Shown piece by piece: positions 49,988 to 60,502 of a DNA stretch of 64,000 nucleotides. Location: contig JAHEYQ010000008.1 of the NCBI GenBank assembly GCA_023251515.1, positions 33,290-97,289 of the forward strand, in the 5' to 3' direction. This DNA comes from Bacteroidales bacterium. GTDB taxonomy: Bacteria; Bacteroidota; Bacteroidia; Bacteroidales; JACABE01. The number at the start of each line of letters is the position of its first letter. The stretch's first letter is position 1. Position numbers and translations under genes: made by a program. The notes under the pieces are model-generated. The model made no database searches, was not told the origin of the DNA, and worked only from the letters and a program-made list of their open reading frames with translations.

Positions 49988-51178
49988 ATGAAAAAGATTT
50001 ATGTTTTAATAATTGCGATTTGTATAATGAATATTGCAAAAGGACAATGGGTGCAAACCAACAATCCATTAGGTGGACCTATAAGTAAATTAGCTATTAG
50101 TGGAACAAATATTTATGCAGCTACTTATGGAGAAGGAATATTTGTTTCAACAAACGATGGGAACACTTGGTCGCTAATGAATACAGGTATTCCTATAAAT
50201 AATTATTTATATGCTTTAACTGTAGATGATAGTACCTTTTTTGCAGGTACAGATAGTGGTGTTTATCTGTCAACAAACTTTGGAAACAGTTGGTTTGGAG
50301 CAGGAATTACAGACAAAATATCAACATCATTTGCGATAAATGGTAGTAATATATTTGTAGGAACAAATGCTGGAATTTATTTAACTACAAATAACGGAAG
50401 CACGTGGTCTATTGTAAACAATGGTTTAACAGATACCATTGTACAAGTATTGGCAATAAACGGGAATAATATTTTTGCTGGCACTTATGGAGGCGGTATG
50501 TTCCTTTCAACAAACAATGGAAATACATGGTCTGCTATGAACAATGGATTACCAACAGGAAATGTTGTTTTTTATTCTTTAGCTATTAGTGGTAATAATA
50601 TTTTTGCAGGTACAAATTGTGGTGTATATTTATCAACTAATAATGGATTAAGTTGGGATTTAGAAAATAATGGATTGCCACCTGCTCCACTCTTAGTATA
50701 TGATTTTTCTATAAGTGGAAACACTATTTTAGCAGGAACAACATTTGGAGTTTATCAATTTTCAAACAATACAAATAGTTGGTCAGCAGTAAATACTGGA
50801 TTAACAGATAGTATTTATGGTATAAGTACTTTAGCAATAAAAGGAAATTATATTTTTTGTAGTGCTTTAGGAAAAAGCATTTGGAAACGTCCTCTTTCAG
50901 ATTTTACTGGTTTACTAAATAATACATCTAATAATTTTTTATCTCTATACATTTCCCCCAACCCAGCCACCAACTCATTAACACTAAACCTCAGTCAGCT
51001 AAAAAACTTTCAAAACACCACAGTTTCAATTTACGATATACAAGGTAAGCAACTATTTCAGCAAAACATAAAGCAAGCCCAAACCGAAATAGATATTGCC
51101 GCTTTTACCAAAGGCATATATATTATAAAGGTATATAACGATAGCAACACTATGCAAAGTAAATTTATAAAGGAATAA
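49988..51178 (+). CDS. Beta-propeller (BNR-like) secreted protein with T9SS type A sorting domain
   Basis: Repeats of I.GTN.GVYLSTNNGxSW; C-term LYISPNPATNSLTLNLS...VSIYDIQGKQLFQQNI...FTKGIYIIKVYND. Confidence 0.88.
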   Translation: MKKIYVLIIAICIMNIAKGQWVQTNNPLGGPISKLAISGTNIYAATYGEGIFVSTNDGNTWSLMNTGIPINNYLYALTVDDSTFFAGTDSGVYLSTNFGNSWFGAGITDKISTSFAINGSNIFVGTNAGIYLTTNNGSTWSIVNNGLTDTIVQVLAINGNNIFAGTYGGGMFLSTNNGNTWSAMNNGLPTGNVVFYSLAISGNNIFAGTNCGVYLSTNNGLSWDLENNGLPPAPLLVYDFSISGNTILAGTTFGVYQFSNNTNSWSAVNTGLTDSIYGISTLAIKGNYIFCSALGKSIWKRPLSDFTGLLNNTSNNFLSLYISPNPATNSLTLNLSQLKNFQNTTVSIYDIQGKQLFQQNIKQAQTEIDIAAFTKGIYIIKVYNDSNTMQSKFIKE

Positions 51179-51329
51179 CAACAATACAAGCATGCAGTCA
51201 AAAACAAAATGCTTACCCTTAGCTGCCGGCAATCATCAGATTTAGAAGGGCTGCTTTTGTTGTTTCAAAATCATCATTAGGTTTTAAAACTTTTTCATTA
51301 ACTTTGCAACTCAATAAATATTAAGCATA

Positions 51330-52358
51330 GTGAAAGAAAAAATTGCACATTTAAATGCCGAAATCAATGATTTCGTTGCCGAAACACAAGAACATCTGGA
51401 GCAATTCCGTATAAAATACTTAGGTAAAAAAGGCGTATTACAGGATTTGTTTACCGATTTTAAAACCTTAGCACCCGAACTTCGCAAAGAAATGGGGGTG
51501 ATGCTTAACGATTTAAAAAACAATGCACAGCAAAAGTTCGATAATTTCAAAGATAATTTTCAGTCAAACACACAAACCACAGCCGAACAGGATTTAACTA
51601 TGCCTGCCGATTTTGCCGAACTCGGTGCACGTCATCCTCTTTCGCAAATGCGCAATGAAATTATAAGTATATTCTCGCGTATTGGGTTTGTGGTTAGCGA
51701 AGGTCCCGAAATTGAAGACGACTGGCATAATTTTTCTGCCCTCAATTTTCCACCCGAGCATCCTGCCCGCGATATGCAGGATACTTTTTTTATCGAAAAA
51801 TCGGCCGAAAACGGCGATATTGCACTTCGTACCCACACTTCATCAGTACAGGTACGTATGATGGAAACCAGCAAACCACCCATCAGAGCCATTTTTCCGG
51901 GCAGGGTATTTCGCAACGAAGCCATCTCTGCACGTGCTCATTGCATCTTTCATCAGGTTGAAGGTTTATATATCGACAAAAATGTTTCATTTGCCGATCT
52001 GAAACAGACTTTATTATACTTTGCCAAAGAAATGTTTGGCGAAAACACCCAAATCCGTTTGCGTCCGTCATACTTCCCGTTTACCGAGCCATCAGCCGAA
52101 ATGGATATTTCCTGTACAATATGCGGAGGCGAAGGTTGTAATATTTGCAAACACACCGGATGGGTCGAAATTTTGGGTTGCGGTATGGTAGATCCCAATG
52201 TACTCGACAATTGCGGTATTGATAGTAAAGAATATACCGGTTTTGCTTTTGGTATGGGTATCGAACGAATAACTATGTTGCGGTATGGTATTAAAGATTT
52301 ACGATTGTTTTTCGAAAACGATGTAAGATTTCTGAAACAGTTCGAAGGAGCTATTTAG
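51330..52358 (+). CDS. pheS: Phenylalanine-tRNA ligase alpha subunit (GTG start)
   Basis: RHPLSQMRNEIISIFSRIGFVVSEGPEIEDDWHNFSALNFPPEHPARDMQDTFF; TGFAFGMGIERITMLRYGIKDLRLFFENDVRFL. Confidence 0.95.
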   Translation: MKEKIAHLNAEINDFVAETQEHLEQFRIKYLGKKGVLQDLFTDFKTLAPELRKEMGVMLNDLKNNAQQKFDNFKDNFQSNTQTTAEQDLTMPADFAELGARHPLSQMRNEIISIFSRIGFVVSEGPEIEDDWHNFSALNFPPEHPARDMQDTFFIEKSAENGDIALRTHTSSVQVRMMETSKPPIRAIFPGRVFRNEAISARAHCIFHQVEGLYIDKNVSFADLKQTLLYFAKEMFGENTQIRLRPSYFPFTEPSAEMDISCTICGGEGCNICKHTGWVEILGCGMVDPNVLDNCGIDSKEYTGFAFGMGIERITMLRYGIKDLRLFFENDVRFLKQFEGAI

Positions 52359-52383
52359 CTATTCTATAGTTTTAAATAAATAT

Positions 52384-52418
52384 AAAGCCTGACATTTTTT
52401 TAATTTGTCAGGCTTTTT
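52384..52418. terminator. Hairpin AAAGCCTGACA...TGTCAGGCTTTTT
   Basis: Inverted repeat between convergent pheS and recX. Confidence 0.85.
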
Positions 52419-52421
52419 ATT

Positions 52422-52910
52422 TTATTCCATATCAGTAAGCAATTCTTTTACCAAATCGGCTTCAAAACCTCTTGAAACAGCATAGCTGATGATTTTGTAT
52501 TTCCTTTTGGCAGGATGTTTGTCAATAATTGTTTTTTCGCGTTTGGCAATTACTTCTTTCAAAACCGAAATATACGCAGTGTCATCAATTTCAGACAGAG
52601 CTTTGTTGATGCAATAGCTGCTTACATGGTGAGCCTTAAGTTCAAGTTTTATTTTTATTTTTCCCCATTTCTTTATTCTGAATTTTCCTCGGGCAAAAGC
52701 AATGGCAAAACGCTCTTCGTTCAGAAAATTTTCTTCAATAAGATCAACCAATACGTTTTCCACATCATTGCGGTGCAAGCCCCATTCATAAAGTTTGTCT
52801 CTTACTTCCTGCTGCGAACGTTCCTGATAAGCACAATATTTTTGAGCTTTTAAAAGAGCAGTTTTGCGGTCGTAAATCTTTTCAGACTTTTTATTTTCAG
52901 GATAATCCAT
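52422..52910 (-). CDS. recX: Regulatory protein RecX
   Basis: AQKYCAYQERSQQEVRDKLYEWGL...LIEENFLNEERFAIAFARGKFRIKKWGKIKI. Confidence 0.88.
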   Translation of the reverse strand: MDYPENKKSEKIYDRKTALLKAQKYCAYQERSQQEVRDKLYEWGLHRNDVENVLVDLIEENFLNEERFAIAFARGKFRIKKWGKIKIKLELKAHHVSSYCINKALSEIDDTAYISVLKEVIAKREKTIIDKHPAKRKYKIISYAVSRGFEADLVKELLTDME

Positions 52911-52916
52911 TGCTTT

Positions 52917-54029
52917 TTATCTGTTTATAATATTATACAACGAGTCTCGTTCAACAGGAATTCTGCCAACGGCCATTATCAGTTCTTTCATTTCTTCGGT
53001 TGTCATACTTGGATTTTGTTCTTCCGAACCAGCTAAAGAATATATTTTGGTTGAGTCATTTATGGTGCCATCAAAGTCATCTACGCCAAACGAAAGCGAA
53101 AGCTGTGCCAGTTGTTTACCAGTCATTGGCCAATAGCTTTTTATATGAGGAAAATTATCAAGAAAAATGCGGGAAATGGCATAATTCTTCAGATCTTCCA
53201 CCACAGACACTTCTGTGATATCCGACATGGTATTGTTTTTATGTTTGAATTTTAACGGAATAAAAGCATTAAAGCCTTTGGTTTTGTCTTGTAATTCTCT
53301 GAGCATATTCATATGTTCTGCTCTATGTCTGTAATTTTCGATATGTCCGTAAAGTATGGTAGCATTGCTCGGAATACCTGCATTGTGCAATGCTTCATGA
53401 ATAGCCAGCCATTGTTCGGCAGTACTTTTCGATGAACAGATTTCCTGACGTAGTTTCACATCAAAAATCTCGGCTCCACCACCGGGTATCGAATCCAATC
53501 CTTGTTCTTTCAAATAAATAGCACCTTCAGTTATAGAAATACCGGCTTTTTTTATCATGTGGTCAATTTCCACTGCTGTAAATGCTTTTATGTGCAAATG
53601 CGGATACTGAGTTTTGATTCTCTTTATTAAATCACCATAATAAAAAATATCTCTGTGAGGATGTACGCCACCCACTATATGCACTTCGGTAATTGATTTG
53701 TCGGCTTTTTCAATTTGTGCAAGCATTTCATCCACACTAAATTCCCAGCCGTCGCCACCTATTTTTTTAGAATATGAGCAAAATTTGCAATTGTGTATGC
53801 AAATATTGGTAGGTTCAAGATGCAGATTTTTATTGAAATAGGTATAATTGCCGTTCTTTTGTTCCCTTATTTGGTTTGCAAGTATTCCAACAACACCCAA
53901 ATCGGCATGTTCGTATAAATCAATGCAATCGTCAATGTTAATTCTTTCATTGTTCAACACTTTGTTTGCAATCTCAGTAAGTCTTGCTTTAATTTGAGGA
54001 TCAGGATGTATTATTAATTGTTCAATCAT
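52917..54029 (-). CDS. mqnE: Radical SAM aminofutalosine synthase (futalosine menaquinone pathway)
   Basis: LEPTNICIHNCKFCSYSKK; LDSIPGGGAEIFDVKLRQEICSSKSTAEQWL. Confidence 0.9.
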   Translation of the reverse strand: MIEQLIIHPDPQIKARLTEIANKVLNNERINIDDCIDLYEHADLGVVGILANQIREQKNGNYTYFNKNLHLEPTNICIHNCKFCSYSKKIGGDGWEFSVDEMLAQIEKADKSITEVHIVGGVHPHRDIFYYGDLIKRIKTQYPHLHIKAFTAVEIDHMIKKAGISITEGAIYLKEQGLDSIPGGGAEIFDVKLRQEICSSKSTAEQWLAIHEALHNAGIPSNATILYGHIENYRHRAEHMNMLRELQDKTKGFNAFIPLKFKHKNNTMSDITEVSVVEDLKNYAISRIFLDNFPHIKSYWPMTGKQLAQLSLSFGVDDFDGTINDSTKIYSLAGSEEQNPSMTTEEMKELIMAVGRIPVERDSLYNIINR

Positions 54030-54032
54030 TTC

Positions 54033-55922
54033 TTATAACATTATTAAAATTTTTCGGTCATATATAGTTGATTCACTTGCGATTCTTACCATATAAATAC
54101 CATTTGTATATTTGCTTATATCAAATCCCAGAGTTCTATCCTGCGAATTAATTAAGTTATAATTATCAGTTTCTTTACCCAAAAGATTGTAAATACTAAC
54201 ATTCAAATTGCTAAAATTATTGTTTCGTAAATCAACAAAAAGTTTTTTTGATGTTGGATTAACAAATACATTCACCTCATCCCATATCGAAATGTAATCA
54301 TTTTTAGTAAGATTGTATGACGTATCGGGTGATGTGATTTTTAAACTAACATCAAAACTTCCAGTTTTGTAATATTTAATTCCTTTTGGGTTTTGTTCTG
54401 TTGAGGTTGAAGGATTTCCATTTTCAAAAGTCCACAGATATTGAAAAATATTTCCAACAGATTTATCATAGAAATTGATATCTTCACCAACTTTGGCTTT
54501 GGCTTTATCAGCAATAAAATCTACTCTTTCATAAGCTTTTCCGCCGATTTGCATTATGTTGCTTTGCAGTGGGTCTAACCATTCTTTCAGATGTTCGTTA
54601 GCGTTAACTCCATTTTTATCCCAATGCCAATTAAATTTACCATAATAATCAGAAGCTAATAAGTTGCTGCATTGTGAATCGCCACCGGTAAGAGTTCCGA
54701 CAATATTGCCGTTTTTATTAAACAATGGCGAGCCAGAGGATCCACCTTCTGTAACTCCATGACCATTAGCTGTTGCAATCCACGAAACCCTCCAATGTGA
54801 ATTCAAATTGGTATTTGTCCAGTAACTGGTTGAAAGCGGGCTATTATAAGTACTTATTTTTTTGATATCTCCCGAAGGATGATGAATGCAGACCCCATAA
54901 AGACTTGAATCTGTTGTTCTGTCCCAACCCAGAAAATAGGGATTGTATGTTTTAGGTACATCCTGATTAAGAAGCAGCAACAAAAAATCAGAGCCACTAT
55001 TACCTTGATCGCCTCCATCGGCAAGTTTCACAGCACCAGTCATACTTTGCGAATTCAGGCTTCCTTCTGAGCTTGGATTAACACATGAAGGAGCCTCATA
55101 ATTAAAGTAAAACATCCATTGTGTAATATCAGATGCAGAAGCATTTGATTCGCAATGGTCGGCAGTAAGCAAATAAGGTTTAAAATCCTGAAGTGTATTA
55201 TTTACCAGCGAACCTGTACACCATTTTGAACTACCACCTATTCTTACATTTATACGAACAACCCCTGCTTTATAAATTTGCCAGTCAGTTCCTTCAACAC
55301 AGTTTACATTTACTTCGCAACTTCCCGAAGAGCCAAATCCATATTTTAAGTTGCGGATAAAAGATACGCCTCTGTAAGCATAGTTGATTTCCGAAATCTG
55401 AAGTTTTACCGAATCTTTCACATAGTTAGGTTCAAAATATTCAAGTGTAACAGCATCACCTTCTGTTAATTCAGTGGCAAATAAACCGCTCTTGTGATTA
55501 TTTTTATGTGTGAAACTACCAATAACCTGTGATTTTTGATCAGTATAAAGAAATAATTTAGAACCAAATGGTAAATAAAATTTGCTGAAATACAACGAAG
55601 TAGCCAAGGCGTCTTTGGCTCTTATTCTTAACCTCCATATTTTATCACCATTACTCAAGATAGTCCAATTGCCTGAATTTGAAATGTTTTTATCAACTTT
55701 TTGCAATATCCCCATTCGGTAAGCTTCGCCGTTTTTCTCAGAAAGTGAATCTTCTGTATAAATTTGTTTTAAATCCGGTTTTTGGATTTCAATGGTTTCA
55801 ATGTCTGGTTTGCCCAAATCATATAGAGATGAAGGAGGTGTACCTCCTTCACTAATCTGACTTTGTGATTTTAAAGCAAAAGTAACGAGACAAAAACAAA
55901 TTATAATTCTGATTATTTTCAA
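54033..55922 (-). CDS. Secreted trypsin-like serine protease with PKD and T9SS type A sorting domain
   Basis: LLTADHCES; GGSSGSPLFNKNGNIVGTLTGG; LNVSIYNLLGKETD...YTNGIYMVRIASE. Confidence 0.85.
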   Translation of the reverse strand: MKIIRIIICFCLVTFALKSQSQISEGGTPPSSLYDLGKPDIETIEIQKPDLKQIYTEDSLSEKNGEAYRMGILQKVDKNISNSGNWTILSNGDKIWRLRIRAKDALATSLYFSKFYLPFGSKLFLYTDQKSQVIGSFTHKNNHKSGLFATELTEGDAVTLEYFEPNYVKDSVKLQISEINYAYRGVSFIRNLKYGFGSSGSCEVNVNCVEGTDWQIYKAGVVRINVRIGGSSKWCTGSLVNNTLQDFKPYLLTADHCESNASASDITQWMFYFNYEAPSCVNPSSEGSLNSQSMTGAVKLADGGDQGNSGSDFLLLLLNQDVPKTYNPYFLGWDRTTDSSLYGVCIHHPSGDIKKISTYNSPLSTSYWTNTNLNSHWRVSWIATANGHGVTEGGSSGSPLFNKNGNIVGTLTGGDSQCSNLLASDYYGKFNWHWDKNGVNANEHLKEWLDPLQSNIMQIGGKAYERVDFIADKAKAKVGEDINFYDKSVGNIFQYLWTFENGNPSTSTEQNPKGIKYYKTGSFDVSLKITSPDTSYNLTKNDYISIWDEVNVFVNPTSKKLFVDLRNNNFSNLNVSIYNLLGKETDNYNLINSQDRTLGFDISKYTNGIYMVRIASESTIYDRKILIML

Positions 55923-55933
55923 TTCAAAAAGTA

Positions 55934-56947
55934 TTAAAATTCAATTTTTTCTCCTTGTTCCGGAAAAATATATTTAACATCCAGATTGTTGGCTTTTTCT
56001 AATTGATATTTTATGGTATTCAATGAGTTATCATTTTTTTCGCCGTTGCCTTTTACATGAGAAATAATTATTTTTAATGCTTTTAATGCTTTTTCAGGCT
56101 CTTTTTCATTAATTCTTCTTGCTAACTGATTCAACTCTTTGGTAAGTAAGCAGGGTTTTAAATGTCCATATAGCATATTATCAGGTTGTTCATCCGGATA
56201 TGAACATTCAATCATAATCGCATTCAGTTTTTTTTCTTTAATTAGCTCGGCTACACTGTTCCATATTTCAAACATATAATTGTTTCTCTCAATTTCATCT
56301 GAGCCGCAATCACCAAAATACAAAAAATGACTATCACCGGATTTTATTAAAAAAGCTGATGAAATATAGTCATTTCCATGACTTGTATAAAAAGTTTTAA
56401 CTGACATTTCTGTTTCATTCAAATCTATATCATTATTTTGAGGTAAAGTGATATATTTATACTTTTTTAAAGGATTTTTTGTCCCCTCGCTTCCCCAATT
56501 TGCAGAAATTCTTTCGTTAAAAATATGATTACTTAGGTTTTCCATCGTGTATTGCGAAGCATAAATATATTTTCTACTATCAATAGGAGCATTGCTTACC
56601 AAAGCAGCAATGTGATCGATATGTGCATGCGAAATCAGGTAACCTTTTATGTAATTTTTTAAGATATAAGTTTCTGAACTTAGTTTTTCAGTTTTCGGAA
56701 GTTTGAATTTTCCAAAACTTTTTTCTTTAAGTGCTTTGCTTAAACCATTATATAAAGTTCCTGCATCTATACAAATATAATTATCAGACTTAAGGTTTGA
56801 TAGCATATAAGCTGACATATTTCCTTCAGTTCCTCCACTATTTCCCAAAACAATGCATTTAAATGCTTTATCCTGAGCATTTAATCTGGTTTCTGCTAAC
56901 AGCAATAATATAGTAAATGTAATTAGTAAAATCTCTATTTTTCTCAT
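55934..56947 (-). CDS. Exported class II cyclic-nucleotide phosphodiesterase-like metallo-beta-lactamase-fold protein
   Basis: Signal peptide; YLISHAHIDHIAALVSNAPID; LYFGDCGSDE; IMIECSYP. Confidence 0.85.
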   Translation of the reverse strand: MRKIEILLITFTILLLLAETRLNAQDKAFKCIVLGNSGGTEGNMSAYMLSNLKSDNYICIDAGTLYNGLSKALKEKSFGKFKLPKTEKLSSETYILKNYIKGYLISHAHIDHIAALVSNAPIDSRKYIYASQYTMENLSNHIFNERISANWGSEGTKNPLKKYKYITLPQNNDIDLNETEMSVKTFYTSHGNDYISSAFLIKSGDSHFLYFGDCGSDEIERNNYMFEIWNSVAELIKEKKLNAIMIECSYPDEQPDNMLYGHLKPCLLTKELNQLARRINEKEPEKALKALKIIISHVKGNGEKNDNSLNTIKYQLEKANNLDVKYIFPEQGEKIEF

Positions 56948-57103
56948 ATTGAATTTTTTAAATAAAAATTATTATTATTTTTCCAATAACAAAAGTATAA
57001 AATTTGATTGGATAATTTATACATAGGTTTAATAATATGAACAAAAATATTTTATCCGTGTTTTTTGTATAAGTAATACGTTTATTAATAAAACATTACA
57101 AAA

Positions 57104-58774
57104 ATGAAAAGTGATATTGAAATCGCACACGAAATTAAAATCAAACCTATCGTTCAGATAGCCAAGTCCATTGGAATTGAAGAAGATGATTTGCAATTAT
57201 ATGGAAAATACAAAGCAAAACTACCTTTAAAACTTATCAATGAAGAAAATGCAAAAAAAGGCAAATTGATTTTGGTAACAGCTATAACCCCCACTCCTGC
57301 GGGTGAAGGCAAAACCACAACTTCTATTGGTTTAACTCAGGGTTTAAATAGAATTGGTAAAAAAACAACAGTTGTATTGCGTGAACCTTCCTTAGGACCG
57401 GTTTTTGGTATTAAAGGAGGTGCAACAGGGGGTGGTTATTCGCAAGTTCTTCCTATGGAGGATATTAACCTTCATTTCACAGGCGATATTTCTGCAGTTG
57501 AAAAAGCTCATAATCTTTTGTCGGCATTAATTGATAACAATATTCAAAGCACAAAACATAATTTAGGTCTCGACCCACGTACCATACGTTGGAAAAGAGT
57601 TATGGATATGAACGAGAGATCATTACGTGATATTATAATAGGTTTGGGCGGTTCAAAACAAGGTATTCCGCGTGAGACTGGATTTGATATCACAGCTGCT
57701 TCAGAAGTAATGGCTACTTTATGTTTAGCAAAAAATATTGAAGATTTAAAGCAAAAATTGGGTAATATTTTTATTGGTTTTACTTTTGATGGCAAACCTA
57801 TTTATGCCAGAGATTTAAAGGCTCAAGGGGCAATGGCTGCTTTAATGAAAGATGCAATAATGCCAAATCTTGTTCAAACTATTGAAGGAAATCCTGCAAT
57901 AATTCATGGTGGTCCGTTTGCAAATATTGCTCAAGGCACCAATTCGATAATTGCTACCAAAATGGGATTGTCATTATCTGATTATGTTGTTACTGAGGCT
58001 GGTTTTGCTTCGGAACTTGGTGCTGAAAAATTCTTCAATATCAAAAGTCAATATGGAGGGTTATCTACTAATGCAGTAGTTTTGGTAGCTACCATCAGAG
58101 CATTAAAATACCATGGAGGCGTTAAACTTAAAGATTTGAATATTGAAAATACTGAGGCACTAAAATCTGGTTTGGAAAACCTTGAAAAACATGTTGAAAA
58201 TATCAGATATTATGGAATTTCACCGGTAATTGCAATCAATAAATTTTCAACAGATACAACTGCTGAAATTGAAATAATAAAGCAGAAAGCTGCTGAATTA
58301 AATGTAAAAGTTTCATTAGTTGAAAGTTGGGAAAAGGGAGGCGAAGGAGCAGAAGAATTAGCTCAAATGGTAGTTGATTCTATTTCAAATTGTTCAGCTT
58401 GTTTTAAACCTTTATATGATTTTAAATGGACAATCGAAGAAAAAATAAATGAAATAGCTACCAAAATGTATGGAGCTAGTCATGTTGAATATTCTGTTCA
58501 GGCTAAAGTGGACATTGCAAAGATAAATGATCTGGGGTTTGGAGAATTACCTGTATGTGTAGCCAAGACCCAAAAATCCTTATCGGACGATCAATATCGT
58601 AAAGGAAGACCTAAAGGTTTTACAGTTAAGATAAGAGAAGTCCAATTGGCTTCAGGTGCAGGTTTTGTAATTCCGATAGCAGGTACTATAATGCGAATGC
58701 CGGGCTTGCCCGAAGAACCATCTGCTGAAGTTATTGATATAGATAATGATGGAGTAATTTCAGGTTTATTTTAA
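57104..58774 (+). CDS. fhs: Formate-tetrahydrofolate ligase
   Basis: LVTAITPTPAGEGKTTTSIGLTQGL; REPSLGPVFGIKGGATGGGYSQVLPMEDINLHFTGD. Confidence 0.97.
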   Translation: MKSDIEIAHEIKIKPIVQIAKSIGIEEDDLQLYGKYKAKLPLKLINEENAKKGKLILVTAITPTPAGEGKTTTSIGLTQGLNRIGKKTTVVLREPSLGPVFGIKGGATGGGYSQVLPMEDINLHFTGDISAVEKAHNLLSALIDNNIQSTKHNLGLDPRTIRWKRVMDMNERSLRDIIIGLGGSKQGIPRETGFDITAASEVMATLCLAKNIEDLKQKLGNIFIGFTFDGKPIYARDLKAQGAMAALMKDAIMPNLVQTIEGNPAIIHGGPFANIAQGTNSIIATKMGLSLSDYVVTEAGFASELGAEKFFNIKSQYGGLSTNAVVLVATIRALKYHGGVKLKDLNIENTEALKSGLENLEKHVENIRYYGISPVIAINKFSTDTTAEIEIIKQKAAELNVKVSLVESWEKGGEGAEELAQMVVDSISNCSACFKPLYDFKWTIEEKINEIATKMYGASHVEYSVQAKVDIAKINDLGFGELPVCVAKTQKSLSDDQYRKGRPKGFTVKIREVQLASGAGFVIPIAGTIMRMPGLPEEPSAEVIDIDNDGVISGLF

Positions 58775-58783
58775 GAATTTAAG

Positions 58784-58814
58784 AAAGGCTTTATTAAAAA
58801 ATAGAGCCTTTTTT
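58784..58814. terminator. AAAGGCT...AGCCTTTTTT hairpin
   Basis: Short inverted repeat and T run between convergent genes. Confidence 0.5.
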
Positions 58815-58817
58815 GTT

Positions 58818-60425
58818 TTATTTTTTTGAATCAGGGAAAACTACAGTAAATGAGGAACCAACCCCTAGTTCACTTTTAAAAGAAATACTTCCTTTTAATA
58901 AATCAAGCGATCTTTGAATAATTGAAAGCCCCAAACCTGTGCCATCGTAATTAATTACATTTTTTGCCCTGTGAAACAGATTGAATAAGTGTTTTTTATC
59001 TTCTTCCGGAATACCTATTCCCGAATCGGATATAGAAAATTCATAAGTTTTTTTCTTATGCTTTAGTGAAATAATTATTTCTGAACCTTCAGCAGAATAT
59101 TTAACCGCATTTGAAATTAAATTATTCATTATTCGTCTCAGCAAGGTTTTTTCAATTGCTGTTTCTTGTGGAATATTTTCTGTTACTAATTTGAATATGT
59201 GATTTTTGCCACTACTTTCTTTAAATTCATCAATTATGCTTTCTGTAAATTTAGTGAAATTTTCTTTTTCAAAATTAAATTCAAATTTATCTGCTTCAAT
59301 TTTTTCTATCAAAAGCATATCATTAATCATCTGGGTTAATATCTTTGCTGATCGTTTGATAAATTCATAATGTTTGCTGATTTTTTCATCCACAGGATCT
59401 TTCGTTTCATATCTTTGCAAAAGTTCTACCGAACTCAAAATAGAAGTAAGTGGAGTTTTAAATTCATGAGAAACAGTAGTTACAACCCTTGATTTTAATT
59501 CGTTAAGTTCTTTTTCTTTTTCGAGAGCTTTATAAAGATTATGCTCAACTATTTTACGTTTATTTATTTCATTTTCAAGTTCTTTGTTTTTATTTTTAAG
59601 CTCAATTGTACGTTCATTCACTCTTGTTTCTAATTCTTCATTTATTCTTTTTAATGCTTCTTCAGCTCTTTTTTTTAAAGAAATGTCTCTGAAAGTAATA
59701 ATATATCCTTTTATAATTTTGTTTTCATCTTTAAGTGGTGCAATTGTTTGATTAATAGGTAAATGATTGTGATTTTTCGAAAAAAGAATTAAATCCTGAT
59801 TTTCTTCATTATATTGATAATGAGTGAGTAGTGATGAAAAGTTTTGAAAATAATCCTTTGAACCTTCAATTTTTACCGGATATATTTCTGAAATTTTTTT
59901 GCCTTTAATATCTTTTAGGAGAAAACCTGTAAGTTTTTCTGCCTCTTTATTTATAAGTGTAATATAGCCATCAGTATCTGTGGTTATTAACGCATCTCCA
60001 ATGCATTCAAGAGTTAAAGCCATTAATTGTTCGTTGGCTTTTAATTTCTTTTCTAATGAATCTCTGTAAAGAGCCATTTCGATAACTGTAAATAATTCCT
60101 GTTTTTTAAAAGGTTTTAAGAGGTAACCATTTGGTTCTGTTTTTAATGCGCGTTCAAGCGTATCGGTATCGGCAGCACCGGTCAGATAAATTACAGGTAT
60201 TTTTAGTGTAGTTCTTATTCTTTTGGTTGCTTCTATTCCATCTATTTCTCCTGGTAAATTAATATCCATTATCACAATGTCAGGATTAAATTCAATTGCT
60301 TTACTTATTGATTCTTCGGCTGTTTGAGCAATTTCAACTACATTGTAATTTAATTTTTTTAAGGTTTCCTGCAAAAATTTAGCAGAAATTGCATCGTCTT
60401 CAGTTATCAAAACATTTTTAGACAT
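58818..60425 (-). CDS. Response regulator-PAS-histidine kinase hybrid
   Basis: REC: NVLITEDDAISAKFL...VIMDINLPGEIDGIEA; VSHEFKTPLTSIL H-box; NLISNAVKYS; GIGIPEEDKKHLF; GTGLGLSIIQ. Confidence 0.92.
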   Translation of the reverse strand: MSKNVLITEDDAISAKFLQETLKKLNYNVVEIAQTAEESISKAIEFNPDIVIMDINLPGEIDGIEATKRIRTTLKIPVIYLTGAADTDTLERALKTEPNGYLLKPFKKQELFTVIEMALYRDSLEKKLKANEQLMALTLECIGDALITTDTDGYITLINKEAEKLTGFLLKDIKGKKISEIYPVKIEGSKDYFQNFSSLLTHYQYNEENQDLILFSKNHNHLPINQTIAPLKDENKIIKGYIITFRDISLKKRAEEALKRINEELETRVNERTIELKNKNKELENEINKRKIVEHNLYKALEKEKELNELKSRVVTTVSHEFKTPLTSILSSVELLQRYETKDPVDEKISKHYEFIKRSAKILTQMINDMLLIEKIEADKFEFNFEKENFTKFTESIIDEFKESSGKNHIFKLVTENIPQETAIEKTLLRRIMNNLISNAVKYSAEGSEIIISLKHKKKTYEFSISDSGIGIPEEDKKHLFNLFHRAKNVINYDGTGLGLSIIQRSLDLLKGSISFKSELGVGSSFTVVFPDSKK

Positions 60426-60502
60426 AAAAAATATTTTTAAAATTTTTATCAAATGTAGCAATTTAATATGAAAAAATTGTAATTTCGTAAAAATTTTATT
60501 TT

